Shown here piece after piece: positions 35,037-43,369 of a stretch of DNA of 64,000 nt. Made by a program: the position numbers and the translations under genes. The stretch covers positions 310,001 to 374,000 of the forward strand of contig JACJYK010000001.1 in the NCBI GenBank assembly GCA_020636135.1. Reading direction: 5' to 3'. How positions within the stretch are numbered: the stretch's first letter is position 1; each line of letters starts with the position of its first letter. A model generated the notes under the pieces. The model did not search any database, was not told where the DNA came from, and was given only the letters and a program-made list of their open reading frames with translations. Origin of the DNA: Lewinellaceae bacterium. Its GTDB lineage: Bacteria > Bacteroidota > Bacteroidia > Chitinophagales > Saprospiraceae.

Positions 35037-37361
35037 TTACCGTTCTTCCGAGCGCTTCCGGATGACCTGGTAATTTTCAAACCCTTTACGTACGGCCTTG
35101 ACCTCCCAGAAGAAATTATAATTTCCTTTGCCTTTGTGTAATTCCTGTACCCAAAATCCCTCCGTCGTTATTTCAGTAACGGCTAATCCTCTCGAATCGG
35201 CTGACCGTGGCGTTAGCTGGATGGTCATATCTTCCTCCGATTTGATCAGTTTGAAATATTTGTTGAAGGGGATGAACACTTTCCCTTTTTTTAACTGTGC
35301 GCTGCCGCGATCGTATGCGGCGGCTTCCGGACCTTCAAGGCTGGCGTATACGATGTCTTCCGAAGGATCTTCCGGATTAGGCGTGCGGAAGTTTTTCACA
35401 TCGGCGAAGACGACTCCCTGGCCATCATCATTGACAAACAATCCTGCCTGGCTTTGTCCCTGTTCATCGTAGACTGTTATAGCCCCATGGTTTCCATTGG
35501 TCTGGGTAGAGGTGATGGCACCATTGAGCATACCGTTGGGTCCCCGCGTTTCGAACCATCCCGCTCCAGCAGGATTGATGGACATCCGGGCAACGTTCAC
35601 GCTGCTGGTGTTGCGCAGGTTGAGATAGGGACTCCCATTTAATATGTCGGCTTCCAGGTAGGCGGAAAGGCCGGTACCCGGATAAAGTGCCAACTTACCC
35701 TGACTCTGGTTAAGACCCAGTTCAACGGCAGTCCAGTCGCCGCTATTGACGAAATTCAGTTTGGTATTGGTTAACTGCATGCTAAAATTATTGGCCCTGG
35801 CCGGATCGACGTATTGTAGCCGATCATCCTGCAGCGCCATTCCGGTACCCAGGGGATTGCTGAAGGCAAACTTACTGGGCGTTATTTTGATTTGGCCATT
35901 CACATCACTGCCCACTGTAATGGCCTCCGAGTAGGTATTGCCGGCATAGATGGAAGACGTATTGATGGTATTCGTGGTGACCGGAAAATTGGTTGATATT
36001 TCCGTGATAACGGGAGGATTTCCCGCTGCCAGAGTAGGAGTCCACAGATCAAGGTAGGGAAGTTCCACCGTGGTTGTATTGGTAAGGGCCAGCTGATATA
36101 AATCCAGATTGGAAGGGCCGGCTCCTTCGAGTACATTGAGGGTAAGGTCCTGCAATTCATTGGATGGATCGTTGTCCAGGTTCGCGGCGCTGGTCAATTT
36201 GGAACCATCCGTGAAGATAAGCCCGTTGGTGGTAGCGCCGTTGAATTTCACATTTCCGTTAACCTCCAGCATTTCGCTCGGATTGGTGGTGCCAATACCG
36301 GTATTGCGGAGAAAAGTCCTGCCACTTTGTGCATAAAAGGCATAACCTTTAGCACCAGGTGCATCTGCATAATACCCGTAGCGGGTTCCATTGCCTGAAT
36401 TCGGCAGGATCGCCTGATAACCAAATCCATTTGCTTCAGATGAATCCTGTAAGTCTACCTGGCTGACAAAACCCTGTAAGATGCCATGCGTTGCCAGGCT
36501 TCCGGTAAGCAGGGATTTATATCCAATGGCCAGGCCGGGGCCACTTTGTATCAACGTATTAGTGATCCCAGTGGTCCGGGTGGTATCTGAAAGAGACCGG
36601 TTGGTATTGATCGCAAGCCCGACGGATTTCGTTGAATTCCACATATTGATAAGATTACCTTCCGGAAATTCGCTCCTCCCGATGGCCATGGCCTGGAAAG
36701 GATAATAATACCCGATCGTCGATTTACGCCAGGGTGAGACCGGGAAAAGTAGACTTCCTGATCCGGGGGTAAGGCTTAATCGCTGGGTGGTGGTATCGTA
36801 TACAAGTGTTTGAATTTCATTCATGGGATCCGGGTCGGCATCAATGGAGTCCCCAAATGGCAGGGTGATACTGTTTCCATTGCTGATGGACAAAGTTGAT
36901 CCGTTCAGTGACAGGTCCTGCAACTCATTCGCCGGATCAGAGTCTTCGTCCGCTCCATATCCGGCACGATCTGCGTAATTGGCAAAAGGAACACTAAGCA
37001 ATTGACTCGTACCCATCGTTATGAAGTCGGTTCCACCAGCAGGATCCATTTCAACCCGAATAAAATAAGGCCCATCGGACCAGTCAATGGCATCAAATGT
37101 CCCCTCATCCGCTGTCCCCTGCCCAATCTGTAAAGTGAACAGGCCCAAATCGTTAGAGGTAACCTGGTGGGTTTCCCGGTAAGCAAGCGTGCCGGTAAGA
37201 GACGATTTTATAATGCTGATTCGAAGCGAAATATCCATATTCCGGATGGGGGTATTGTCCGCATTGCGCGCTACAGCCTGATAGCTGAAACCCATGGGCG
37301 TCTGACCCATGGCAAGAGTAGTGAACCACAACGTGGCGGCAAAAATGCAAATCGTTTTCAT
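35037..37361 (-). CDS. Secreted tail-fibre-like protein with Bacteroidota N-terminal domain
   Basis: A 774-residue exported protein. The signal peptide is CIFAATLWFTTLAMGQ. The first domain (about 22-135), with PMGFSYQAVARNADNTPIRN and the ending LLSVPFANYADRAG, is a common N-terminal module of secreted Bacteroidota proteins. Next come copies of the phrase D-P-x-N-E-(L/I)-Q-x-L followed by SLNGSTLSISNGNSITLP, as in trimeric fibre-like stalks, and a long low-complexity beta region. The C-terminus (DIVYASLEGPEAAAYDRGSA to the end) resembles a module I have seen at the end of similar fibre proteins. I see no T9SS sorting domain. It lies 9 bp after a small T9SS protein gene and is probably co-transcribed with it. 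Attachment or matrix functions are plausible but unproven. Confidence 0.65.
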   Translation of the reverse strand: MKTICIFAATLWFTTLAMGQTPMGFSYQAVARNADNTPIRNMDISLRISIIKSSLTGTLAYRETHQVTSNDLGLFTLQIGQGTADEGTFDAIDWSDGPYFIRVEMDPAGGTDFITMGTSQLLSVPFANYADRAGYGADEDSDPANELQDLSLNGSTLSISNGNSITLPFGDSIDADPDPMNEIQTLVYDTTTQRLSLTPGSGSLLFPVSPWRKSTIGYYYPFQAMAIGRSEFPEGNLINMWNSTKSVGLAINTNRSLSDTTRTTGITNTLIQSGPGLAIGYKSLLTGSLATHGILQGFVSQVDLQDSSEANGFGYQAILPNSGNGTRYGYYADAPGAKGYAFYAQSGRTFLRNTGIGTTNPSEMLEVNGNVKFNGATTNGLIFTDGSKLTSAANLDNDPSNELQDLTLNVLEGAGPSNLDLYQLALTNTTTVELPYLDLWTPTLAAGNPPVITEISTNFPVTTNTINTSSIYAGNTYSEAITVGSDVNGQIKITPSKFAFSNPLGTGMALQDDRLQYVDPARANNFSMQLTNTKLNFVNSGDWTAVELGLNQSQGKLALYPGTGLSAYLEADILNGSPYLNLRNTSSVNVARMSINPAGAGWFETRGPNGMLNGAITSTQTNGNHGAITVYDEQGQSQAGLFVNDDGQGVVFADVKNFRTPNPEDPSEDIVYASLEGPEAAAYDRGSAQLKKGKVFIPFNKYFKLIKSEEDMTIQLTPRSADSRGLAVTEITTEGFWVQELHKGKGNYNFFWEVKAVRKGFENYQVIRKRSEER

Positions 37362-37370
37362 CAGTCTGTG

Positions 37371-37883
37371 TTATCTGCTTTTTATGAATTTTAGACTTCC
37401 GAGCAGGTGATCATCCTTCCATACCTGGATAAGATACAGTCCGCTGCTCCATGATGTAAGGTCAACTTCACGCTGTCCTGGTGCGGGGGCAAGCACATGA
37501 AGCACCTGACCATTCACCGACGTTACCCGGTACGCGAAGGAACCATCGCCTGAGGGTACCAGGAAAGCCCTTTCTTCGGCCGGATTGGGGAATAGATAAA
37601 TTGTAATTGCCTGGTTATCCCAATTGAATCGTGCGCTTGTCGTTTCGAGGTCCGGTTGCTGAAATCCCTGAGTCAGTTGCAGATTACCATTGGTTAAAGG
37701 AGCCGTCATGGTTTCTCCCAGCGTCCAGGAGAATGAATATCCACCTTCTGCCTGATCATAACCACCGGAAGAAGCCAGTACACTGGGTGCCAGGGACTGT
37801 CCCGCCAGCGTGCTGAGATGCACAACGGTAACGGTGAGAAGTATCCATTTCAACGTATTAATTTCCATATTCAGACTATTCAT
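37371..37883 (-). CDS. Small secreted protein with T9SS sorting domain
   Basis: About 170 residues. The N-terminus LKWILLTVTVVHLSTLAGQS is a signal peptide. A short middle (VLASSGGYDQAEGGYSFSWT, LGETM...QGFQQPDL) is typical of the tiny exported proteins found beside fibre proteins in Bacteroidota. The last 75 residues (YLFPNPAEERAFLV to GSLKFIKSR) are a type-A T9SS sorting domain. The ATG at 37883 is chosen; an ATG at 37868 is equally possible, and one at 37946 would put 21 non-signal residues in front. It is the promoter-proximal gene of a pair with the 774-residue secreted protein, so the two products may act together on the cell surface. Confidence 0.7.
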   Translation of the reverse strand: MNSLNMEINTLKWILLTVTVVHLSTLAGQSLAPSVLASSGGYDQAEGGYSFSWTLGETMTAPLTNGNLQLTQGFQQPDLETTSARFNWDNQAITIYLFPNPAEERAFLVPSGDGSFAYRVTSVNGQVLHVLAPAPGQREVDLTSWSSGLYLIQVWKDDHLLGSLKFIKSR

Positions 37884-38049
37884 GATACGGCTCGGCGAAG
37901 CTACGATTTTTAAATATAATGGTTTTATGTAATTTATACTATACACTTAACGAATGAGGGAGAGAGAAAGTCTGCTGTGAAATCGAGAAATTGACTTATT
38001 TTGATTACGGGTTTGAAGCACTGATCTTTACCCTTGAACCGGCAACCTT

Positions 38050-38886
38050 ATGACATACCTGACCCCATCTTTTTACATCATCGGTGAGCGAAAATGTGGA
38101 ACCTCCTCATTATTCCGCTATCTGGTGGACCATCCGCAAATCATGCCGGGGAAGCGTAAAGAACCGAACTTCTTCATCCATACGCCTGAATACATTTCCA
38201 GTCATTGGGAAGAATATCTTGCCAATTTTCCAGCGGTGTCGGATCGATCTCCTTCCACGCTGACCTGGCCGGAGCTCAACAAAAATGGGGTCTTGTACGA
38301 AGAAGATGTCACTTATGACTGGCCGGTATCCGGACTGGTTATAACCGGTGAAGCCAGTGCCAATACTTATTTCGATGTCTCACCACGATTGCTGCAGGAA
38401 TATTTACCGGAAATCAAGTTGATCTTAATGATGCGGGACCCGGTAGAACGAACCTTTTCTCATTATCGTATGCTCCGGCGCTTTATGGAAGAGGGCAGGG
38501 ACATCGGGTGGATGCTGGACGCATTGGAGATGGAAATAGAACGTGAAATTGAGGCAATGCAATACGGGCGTTACGGACAACTGGTGAGCCCTTCGTGTTA
38601 TATTCTAAAATTGCCCGGCTGGATCGAAACATTTGGCTGGGATCGGATACGGATACTGGATATTAAAAACATTGGCGAGCATCATATGCGGATGCAAACG
38701 ATGCAATCACTCTATCGATGGCTGGGGGTCGATTCGTACCTGTCTGAATCGGAAATTCGCTATAATGAGGCGCCACCGGAGAAAATTCCTGAAAGGATCC
38801 GGGAAAGGCTAGACTCTTTCTTTGAACCGTACAACGAAGCATTATTTGATTATTTAGGATATCGTTTACCATGGGGATCGAATTGA
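38050..38886 (+). CDS. Sulfotransferase (PAPS-dependent)
   Basis: A 278-residue sulfotransferase-domain protein that moves sulfate from PAPS to a hydroxyl or amine acceptor. The 5'-phosphosulfate loop is in FYIIGERKCGTSSLFRYL near the N-terminus. The 3'-phosphate motif is LILMMRDPVERTFSHYRML at about 130. The layout is that of heparan/chondroitin-type glycan sulfotransferases. There is no signal peptide, so it acts in the cytoplasm. The stop lies inside the following FkbM-type gene (16-bp overlap), so both are translated as a pair and may decorate the same glycan or lipid. The PAP it releases could be cleared by CysQ at 24-25 kb. Confidence 0.85.
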   Translation: MTYLTPSFYIIGERKCGTSSLFRYLVDHPQIMPGKRKEPNFFIHTPEYISSHWEEYLANFPAVSDRSPSTLTWPELNKNGVLYEEDVTYDWPVSGLVITGEASANTYFDVSPRLLQEYLPEIKLILMMRDPVERTFSHYRMLRRFMEEGRDIGWMLDALEMEIEREIEAMQYGRYGQLVSPSCYILKLPGWIETFGWDRIRILDIKNIGEHHMRMQTMQSLYRWLGVDSYLSESEIRYNEAPPEKIPERIRERLDSFFEPYNEALFDYLGYRLPWGSN

Positions 38887-39620
38887 AACAAGAAATCGGC
38901 ATGCTGCGCTCACGCATGATTTACAATAATCCGGTGAAAAGGATGCGCCTCCATCGATTTTACCACCAATGGATACATCCGGGCAACCTGTGTTTCGATA
39001 TCGGGGCACACATCGGGGCCCAAAGTGCTACGTGGCTGAACCTGGGAGCCCGCGTGGTTGCCCTGGAGCCTAATCCACGCTTGTTCAGGTATTTGCAACG
39101 GCGATTCAGGAATAAGACGCAAATTGCCATGCACAATGATGCCATCGGAGAACAGCCCGGCCAGCTCGCGTTATACATTAGTTCCATAGCGCCGACGGTC
39201 AGTACCATGTCGGATGTTAACTGGCGCACGACCATCCATGACCGTTCCTCGTTTGATGTACAATGGGACCGGGAGTACCTGGTGAATGTGGTGACCTTGC
39301 AACAGTTGATCGATCAATACGGTATCCCTGATTTCATCAAGCTGGACGTGGAAGATTATGAATTCCAAGCATTGGCGGGACTGCATACGAAGGTGCCATT
39401 CCTGTCTTTTGAATACTTCAGCTACCAGAAAGAACAATCCACCCGGTGCATTCAGCGTCTGGAGACACTGGGAAGTTATGTATACAATGTTTCATTTCGT
39501 GAATACTTTACGCTGAACTATGACAGGTGGATGTCTGCTGAGGAGATCCTGCGCTGGGTCGCCGACCGTGATCCGGACGCGCACTCAGGAGATATCTATG
39601 CTCGTCTGACTGTGAAATGA
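38871..39620 (+). CDS. FkbM family methyltransferase
   Basis: A 249-residue SAM-dependent methyltransferase. FDIGAHIGAQSATWLNLG is motif I, VALEPNPRLFRYL binds the SAM ribose and IKLDVEDYEFQALAGL is the strongly conserved FkbM motif. Family members O-methylate sugars or polyketide hydroxyls. Its start codon lies 16 bp inside the sulfotransferase gene, which makes coupled translation and a shared glycan substrate likely. No sugar-synthesis genes are adjacent. Confidence 0.88.
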   Translation: MGIELKQEIGMLRSRMIYNNPVKRMRLHRFYHQWIHPGNLCFDIGAHIGAQSATWLNLGARVVALEPNPRLFRYLQRRFRNKTQIAMHNDAIGEQPGQLALYISSIAPTVSTMSDVNWRTTIHDRSSFDVQWDREYLVNVVTLQQLIDQYGIPDFIKLDVEDYEFQALAGLHTKVPFLSFEYFSYQKEQSTRCIQRLETLGSYVYNVSFREYFTLNYDRWMSAEEILRWVADRDPDAHSGDIYARLTVK

Positions 39621-39664
39621 ACCCGGTCAAGAACCCTCAATGGTCCTTTTTGTTTTTATTGTAT

Positions 39665-39672
39665 TAATTTTG
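39665..39672 (+). promoter_or_regulatory. -7 element of ribA
   Basis: TAATTTTG is a perfect TAnnTTTG box 18 nt before the ribA start codon; no TTG is seen at 17-23 nt upstream. No FMN riboswitch fits in the 70-bp gap. Confidence 0.5.
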
Positions 39673-39690
39673 GGACTTCAATAGCGAAAA

Positions 39691-40284
39691 ATGAGTTTAA
39701 AGGCGCAGGCTGCCAGCATCATTCCGATGGAGCAAGGGGTTTTTAAGATGATCGCATATTCCGATGACCCGGAAGATATGAGTCCCCATTTTGCTATTGT
39801 GAGTGAACATTTTGACCCTTTTCAACCTGTGCTGGTTCGTGTTCATTCTGAATGCATCACCGGAGATCTTTTTGGCTCACATCGTTGTGACTGTGGGGAA
39901 CAACTGGAAAAATCACTGGAGCTTATCAGCAAGGATGGAGGCGTATTGATCTATTTGCGACAGGAAGGCCGGGGTATAGGCATTATCAATAAACTTAAAG
40001 CGTATAATCTTCAGGACCAGGGAGTTAATACAGTAGACGCCAATACTCACCTGGGCTTTGAAGCCGACGAAAGGACGTATGAAACGGCGATTGAAATCCT
40101 GCAGGACCTGGGAATCAAGAAGATAAGGCTGCTGACCAACAATCCATCCAAATTGACAGCCTTTGAACATTCGGATGTAGAGGTCATTGAACGCATTCCA
40201 CTCGAAATCACCCCGCGTAAGGAAAACCGTTACTACCTGGAGACCAAGAAGAGTCTGATGGGCCACATATTGAAGCTGAGTTAA
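39691..40284 (+). CDS. ribA: GTP cyclohydrolase II
   Basis: RibA opens GTP to 2,5-diamino-6-ribosylamino-4-pyrimidinone 5'-phosphate, the first step of riboflavin synthesis. The 197-residue protein is the stand-alone GCHII domain. The zinc site is C-x10-CDC in SECITGDLFGSHRCDCGEQL. The GTP/catalytic motifs RQEGRGIGIINKLKAY, the D-x-N-x-x-LGF strand (DANTHLGFEADER) and LLTNNPSKLTAF are intact. No fused DHBP synthase (RibB) domain is present, so that step must be encoded elsewhere. No other riboflavin gene is nearby. Confidence 0.93.
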   Translation: MSLKAQAASIIPMEQGVFKMIAYSDDPEDMSPHFAIVSEHFDPFQPVLVRVHSECITGDLFGSHRCDCGEQLEKSLELISKDGGVLIYLRQEGRGIGIINKLKAYNLQDQGVNTVDANTHLGFEADERTYETAIEILQDLGIKKIRLLTNNPSKLTAFEHSDVEVIERIPLEITPRKENRYYLETKKSLMGHILKLS

Positions 40285-40361
40285 GCTTATTAAAAGGGAG
40301 GCAATCCAAGCCCCAACAACATCCACTTATTCCTAAATGACAAGTTGTAGGGCAGTTAAAC

Positions 40362-41360
40362 TCAGAACTGCCATTTCATCCAGGTTGCGGAATTGTGAAA
40401 ATTGGCGATTGCGCTACCCGGGGTTACCAGTTTATCACAGGCTTCCCGCAATGGTTCTGGAAGGCTCATTTCCATAACGGGAATCATATGATGCAGTTGT
40501 TCGATGGACCTTGGACCGATTAGCGGTGCTGTTATGCCGGGCTGATCCTTCACCCAGCAGACGGCCAGCTGGGCAGGGTCCCATCCTTTGGCTTTGGCCA
40601 GGACAACAAAACTCAGGCTGGCTTCAATGGCTTTTTCCGTGACCCGATCGGCGTAAATGCTGCCCCGCATTACGGCCCGTGAATCTGCCGGTCTCTTTTT
40701 CGGCTGTGGATAGCGGCCTGCCAGCATGCCCATGGCTAAAGGTGACCAGGTTATCAAAGCAATCTGGTGGGCCCGTGCCATTGGTATCAATTCATTTTCA
40801 ATACGCCGGTCCAGGAGGTTATAGGGTGATTGCTCCGAACAGAAGCGCACCCAGTGATTTCTTTCTGAAATGGCCAGAGATTCCATGATCTTCCAAGCCG
40901 GGTGGGTTGAAGTACCTATGTAGCGGACCTTCCCATCACGAACCAGCGTGTCCAGCGCAGACAATGTCTCCTCCGGATGTGTCAGGTCGTCCGGGCGGTG
41001 TAACTGATAGAGGTCAATGTAGTCGGTTTGTAGTCGCCTGAGAGAGTCTTCGCATGCCTCGATCAGATGTCTCCGGTTGTTGCCCTGGTCATTCACATGT
41101 TGCCCAACGGGGTAATACGCTTTGGTTGCCAGAATGACTTGCTGCCGGCGATGGTGCTGCTTGAGGGTGTGCCCGATGATCTTTTCGCTTTCACCCTGTC
41201 CGTAACTGTTGCTGGTATCCACCAGGTTGATCCCGCCATCCAAAGCCTCCAGGAGCAACTGAGCCGACTCTGCCGGTGATGTTGGATTGGCGAAGTTGTC
41301 GGTACCCAATCCCAGGGGGCTTACCCGTATCCCTGTCCTGCCTAATAAACGGTATTCCAT
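40362..41360 (-). CDS. Aldo/keto reductase
   Basis: A 332-residue NADPH-dependent oxidoreductase with a TIM-barrel fold. The catalytic tetrad can be read as Asp and Tyr in NLVDTSNSYGQGESE, Lys in VILATKAYYPVG and His in LYQLHRPDDL. The cofactor end ITAPLIGPRSIEQLHHMI is typical of AKR families 11-14 (YajO/GpmA-like group). The natural substrate, a sugar aldehyde or small ketone, is not known. It is a single gene, divergent from the DUF1648 protein gene. Confidence 0.9.
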   Translation of the reverse strand: MEYRLLGRTGIRVSPLGLGTDNFANPTSPAESAQLLLEALDGGINLVDTSNSYGQGESEKIIGHTLKQHHRRQQVILATKAYYPVGQHVNDQGNNRRHLIEACEDSLRRLQTDYIDLYQLHRPDDLTHPEETLSALDTLVRDGKVRYIGTSTHPAWKIMESLAISERNHWVRFCSEQSPYNLLDRRIENELIPMARAHQIALITWSPLAMGMLAGRYPQPKKRPADSRAVMRGSIYADRVTEKAIEASLSFVVLAKAKGWDPAQLAVCWVKDQPGITAPLIGPRSIEQLHHMIPVMEMSLPEPLREACDKLVTPGSAIANFHNSATWMKWQF

Positions 41361-41441
41361 AGGTCCGGTCGTTTATAATTTCATGCTATTAAGTAGTATT
41401 TTTAAAGTAACTGGTTACAAATTTCGCGATAATTTTTTCAA

Positions 41442-41924
41442 ATGGAGAGACCACGGATTTCAATTCCACCGGACATGAATGATTATGTGCTGGAATTCAT
41501 CTCCATAGCATTTCTTCTGACGGCGTGTATCCTGACGATTCATTTCTGGCCTCAACTGCCGGAAAGGATCCCGGTTCATTTAAACGCCGCCGGAAAAGTC
41601 GATCGCTGGGGAAGCCGGAATACCATCTGGATATTCCCCGCCATCGCTGGGGTGATCTATGGAGGGCTTTCCATAATTCAGCGCTATCCGCACACGTTCA
41701 ATTACCTCAAACCGATCACCAGGGATAATGCATACAATGCCTATCGATTGGCCATTCAGCTGATGCGTTTTCTGAAGATGTCCTGTCTTTTGCTGTTTCT
41801 TATTGTTCAGTGGTCTATCATCCAGCTGGCGATACAGGCGGAATCTTCAGCCAATATGCTTCTGCTGGGGCTTGGGTTACTGGTTTTGTTTGGTGGCATT
41901 GGGTGGTACCTGTGGAAGTCGTAA
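41442..41924 (+). CDS. DUF1648 domain membrane protein
   Basis: A 160-residue inner-membrane protein with four hydrophobic segments. The segment FWPQLPERIPVHLNAAGKVD matches DUF1648 (LPxxIPxHFNxxGxxD), a domain after the first helix in several small membrane proteins, including the SdpI immunity family. The rest of the protein is too short for a full SdpI. An ATG at 41475 (NDYVLEFISI) is an alternative start 11 codons later. It ends at a shared hairpin with the convergent alpha-oxoamine synthase gene. Confidence 0.7.
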   Translation: MERPRISIPPDMNDYVLEFISIAFLLTACILTIHFWPQLPERIPVHLNAAGKVDRWGSRNTIWIFPAIAGVIYGGLSIIQRYPHTFNYLKPITRDNAYNAYRLAIQLMRFLKMSCLLLFLIVQWSIIQLAIQAESSANMLLLGLGLLVLFGGIGWYLWKS

Positions 41925-41938
41925 CGCAGCTAAATAAA

Positions 41939-41966
41939 ACAGGCCACCTTAATTAAGATGGCCTGT
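41939..41966 (-). terminator. Terminator of the alpha-oxoamine synthase gene
   Basis: ACAGGCCACCTT and AAGATGGCCTGT form a 12-bp stem (one mismatch) with an AATT loop. On the minus strand a TTTTATTTA tract follows. The element may also act weakly on the plus strand for the DUF1648 gene. Confidence 0.7.
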
Positions 41967-41988
41967 CACGATATCCTTTTGCTGTTAA

Positions 41989-43236
41989 TCAGGCTTTGAC
42001 CGGATTAACAATCTCGGCCTGATACTCACCGGCACGTAATTTCTTCGACACGGCCTCAAATGCATCCAGTGTGATCTGAATGTCTTCGTCGGTGTGTGAT
42101 GCGGTCGGTATAAGTCTTAAAATGATCATTCCTTTGGGAATCACCGGGTAGACCACAATAGAACAGAATACGTGATAATTTTCTCTCAGGTCGTAAACGA
42201 GTTGAGTTGCTTCCTCCGGCTTGCCTTGCAGATAGACCGGGGTCACACAGGAGTTGGTGTCTCCGATATTGAAGCCTCTGGATTTAAGTCCATCCTGCAA
42301 TTTGCGTACGTTATGCCAGAGTTTGTCACGTAGTTCCGGTTTGGTTTTGAGCAGTTCCAGCCGTTTCATGGCTCCGATGACCAGAGGCATGGGCAGTGAC
42401 TTGGCAAATATCTGTGAGCGTATGTTGTATTTCAGGTATTCGATGATATTGGGTGTGCCGGCAAAAAAGGCACCGATGCTGGCCATTGATTTCGCAAATG
42501 TGGAAAAATAGACATCAATGGAGTCCTGTACATTTTGTTCTTCTCCGGTCCCGGCTCCGGTTCTGCCGAGCATCCCGAATCCATGGGCATCGTCGACAAA
42601 CAGACGGAAATCGTATTTCTCTTTCAAGGCTACGATCTCCCGGAGCTTACCCTGGTCTCCCCGCATGCCAAAGACCCCTTCTGAAATAACCAGGATACCA
42701 CCACCGGTCTGTTCGGTGATCCTTACAGCACGCTGTAAATGTTTCTCCAGGCTGGCAATGTCGTTATGGTCAAAGGCAAACCGTTTACCCATGTGCAAGC
42801 GGACACCATCGACGATGCAGGCATGGCTTTCAGCATCGTAGACGATGACGTCGTGCCGGCTGACCAGCGCATCGATCGCTGAAAAGACGCCCTGGTAACC
42901 AAAATTAACCAGGAGAGCTGCTTCTTTGCCAACAAAGGCTGCCAGTTGACGTTCCAGTTCATCGTGGTATTCGGTGGCTCCGGACATCAGCCGGGCGCCC
43001 ATCGGATAAGCCAACCCCCAGTCTTTGGCCGCCTGAGCATCCGCCTCACGTACTTCCGGATGATTGGCCAATCCGAGATAGTTGTTAATACTCCAGCAGA
43101 TAACTTCCTTACCGAGGAAGTACATGCGGTTACCTAATTCACCGGTGAGCTTGGGGAAGATGTAATATCCTTCAGCATCAGCCGCATATTGACCCAGCGG
43201 GCCTCTTTTTTGTTCGATACGATCGAAAATGTCCAT
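41989..43236 (-). CDS. Alpha-oxoamine synthase family PLP enzyme (possible serine palmitoyltransferase)
   Basis: A 415-residue fold-type-I PLP enzyme that condenses an amino acid with an acyl-CoA. Family hallmarks are SINNYLGLANHPEV, the PLP-stacking and pocket residues around HACIVDG, DDAHGFGMLGRTG (Asp/His contacts to the PLP ring) and the Schiff-base Lys in STFAKSMASIGAFFAG. The family includes 2-amino-3-ketobutyrate CoA ligase, 8-amino-7-oxononanoate synthase and serine palmitoyltransferase. The ASIG-AFFAG run after the Lys and the lack of biotin or threonine-degradation neighbours lean toward serine palmitoyltransferase, which Bacteroidota use for sphingolipids, but this is not certain. 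The gene stands alone. Confidence 0.75.
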   Translation of the reverse strand: MDIFDRIEQKRGPLGQYAADAEGYYIFPKLTGELGNRMYFLGKEVICWSINNYLGLANHPEVREADAQAAKDWGLAYPMGARLMSGATEYHDELERQLAAFVGKEAALLVNFGYQGVFSAIDALVSRHDVIVYDAESHACIVDGVRLHMGKRFAFDHNDIASLEKHLQRAVRITEQTGGGILVISEGVFGMRGDQGKLREIVALKEKYDFRLFVDDAHGFGMLGRTGAGTGEEQNVQDSIDVYFSTFAKSMASIGAFFAGTPNIIEYLKYNIRSQIFAKSLPMPLVIGAMKRLELLKTKPELRDKLWHNVRKLQDGLKSRGFNIGDTNSCVTPVYLQGKPEEATQLVYDLRENYHVFCSIVVYPVIPKGMIILRLIPTASHTDEDIQITLDAFEAVSKKLRAGEYQAEIVNPVKA

Positions 43237-43369
43237 AAGAAGAAATATTTATCGTCAATGACGAATGATGATTTTGCAAATGCAAATATCGGAACCTATT
43301 TACGATTTCCGTTATCGCGTAAGTATATTTTCATATTGGCCTGGGGCTGTCCGGTATCTTGAGCCTGGA

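Noticed and set aside
39621..39690. FMN riboswitch upstream of ribA
   Set aside because: Only 70 bp separate the genes, too short for the aptamer, and none of its conserved loops can be seen.
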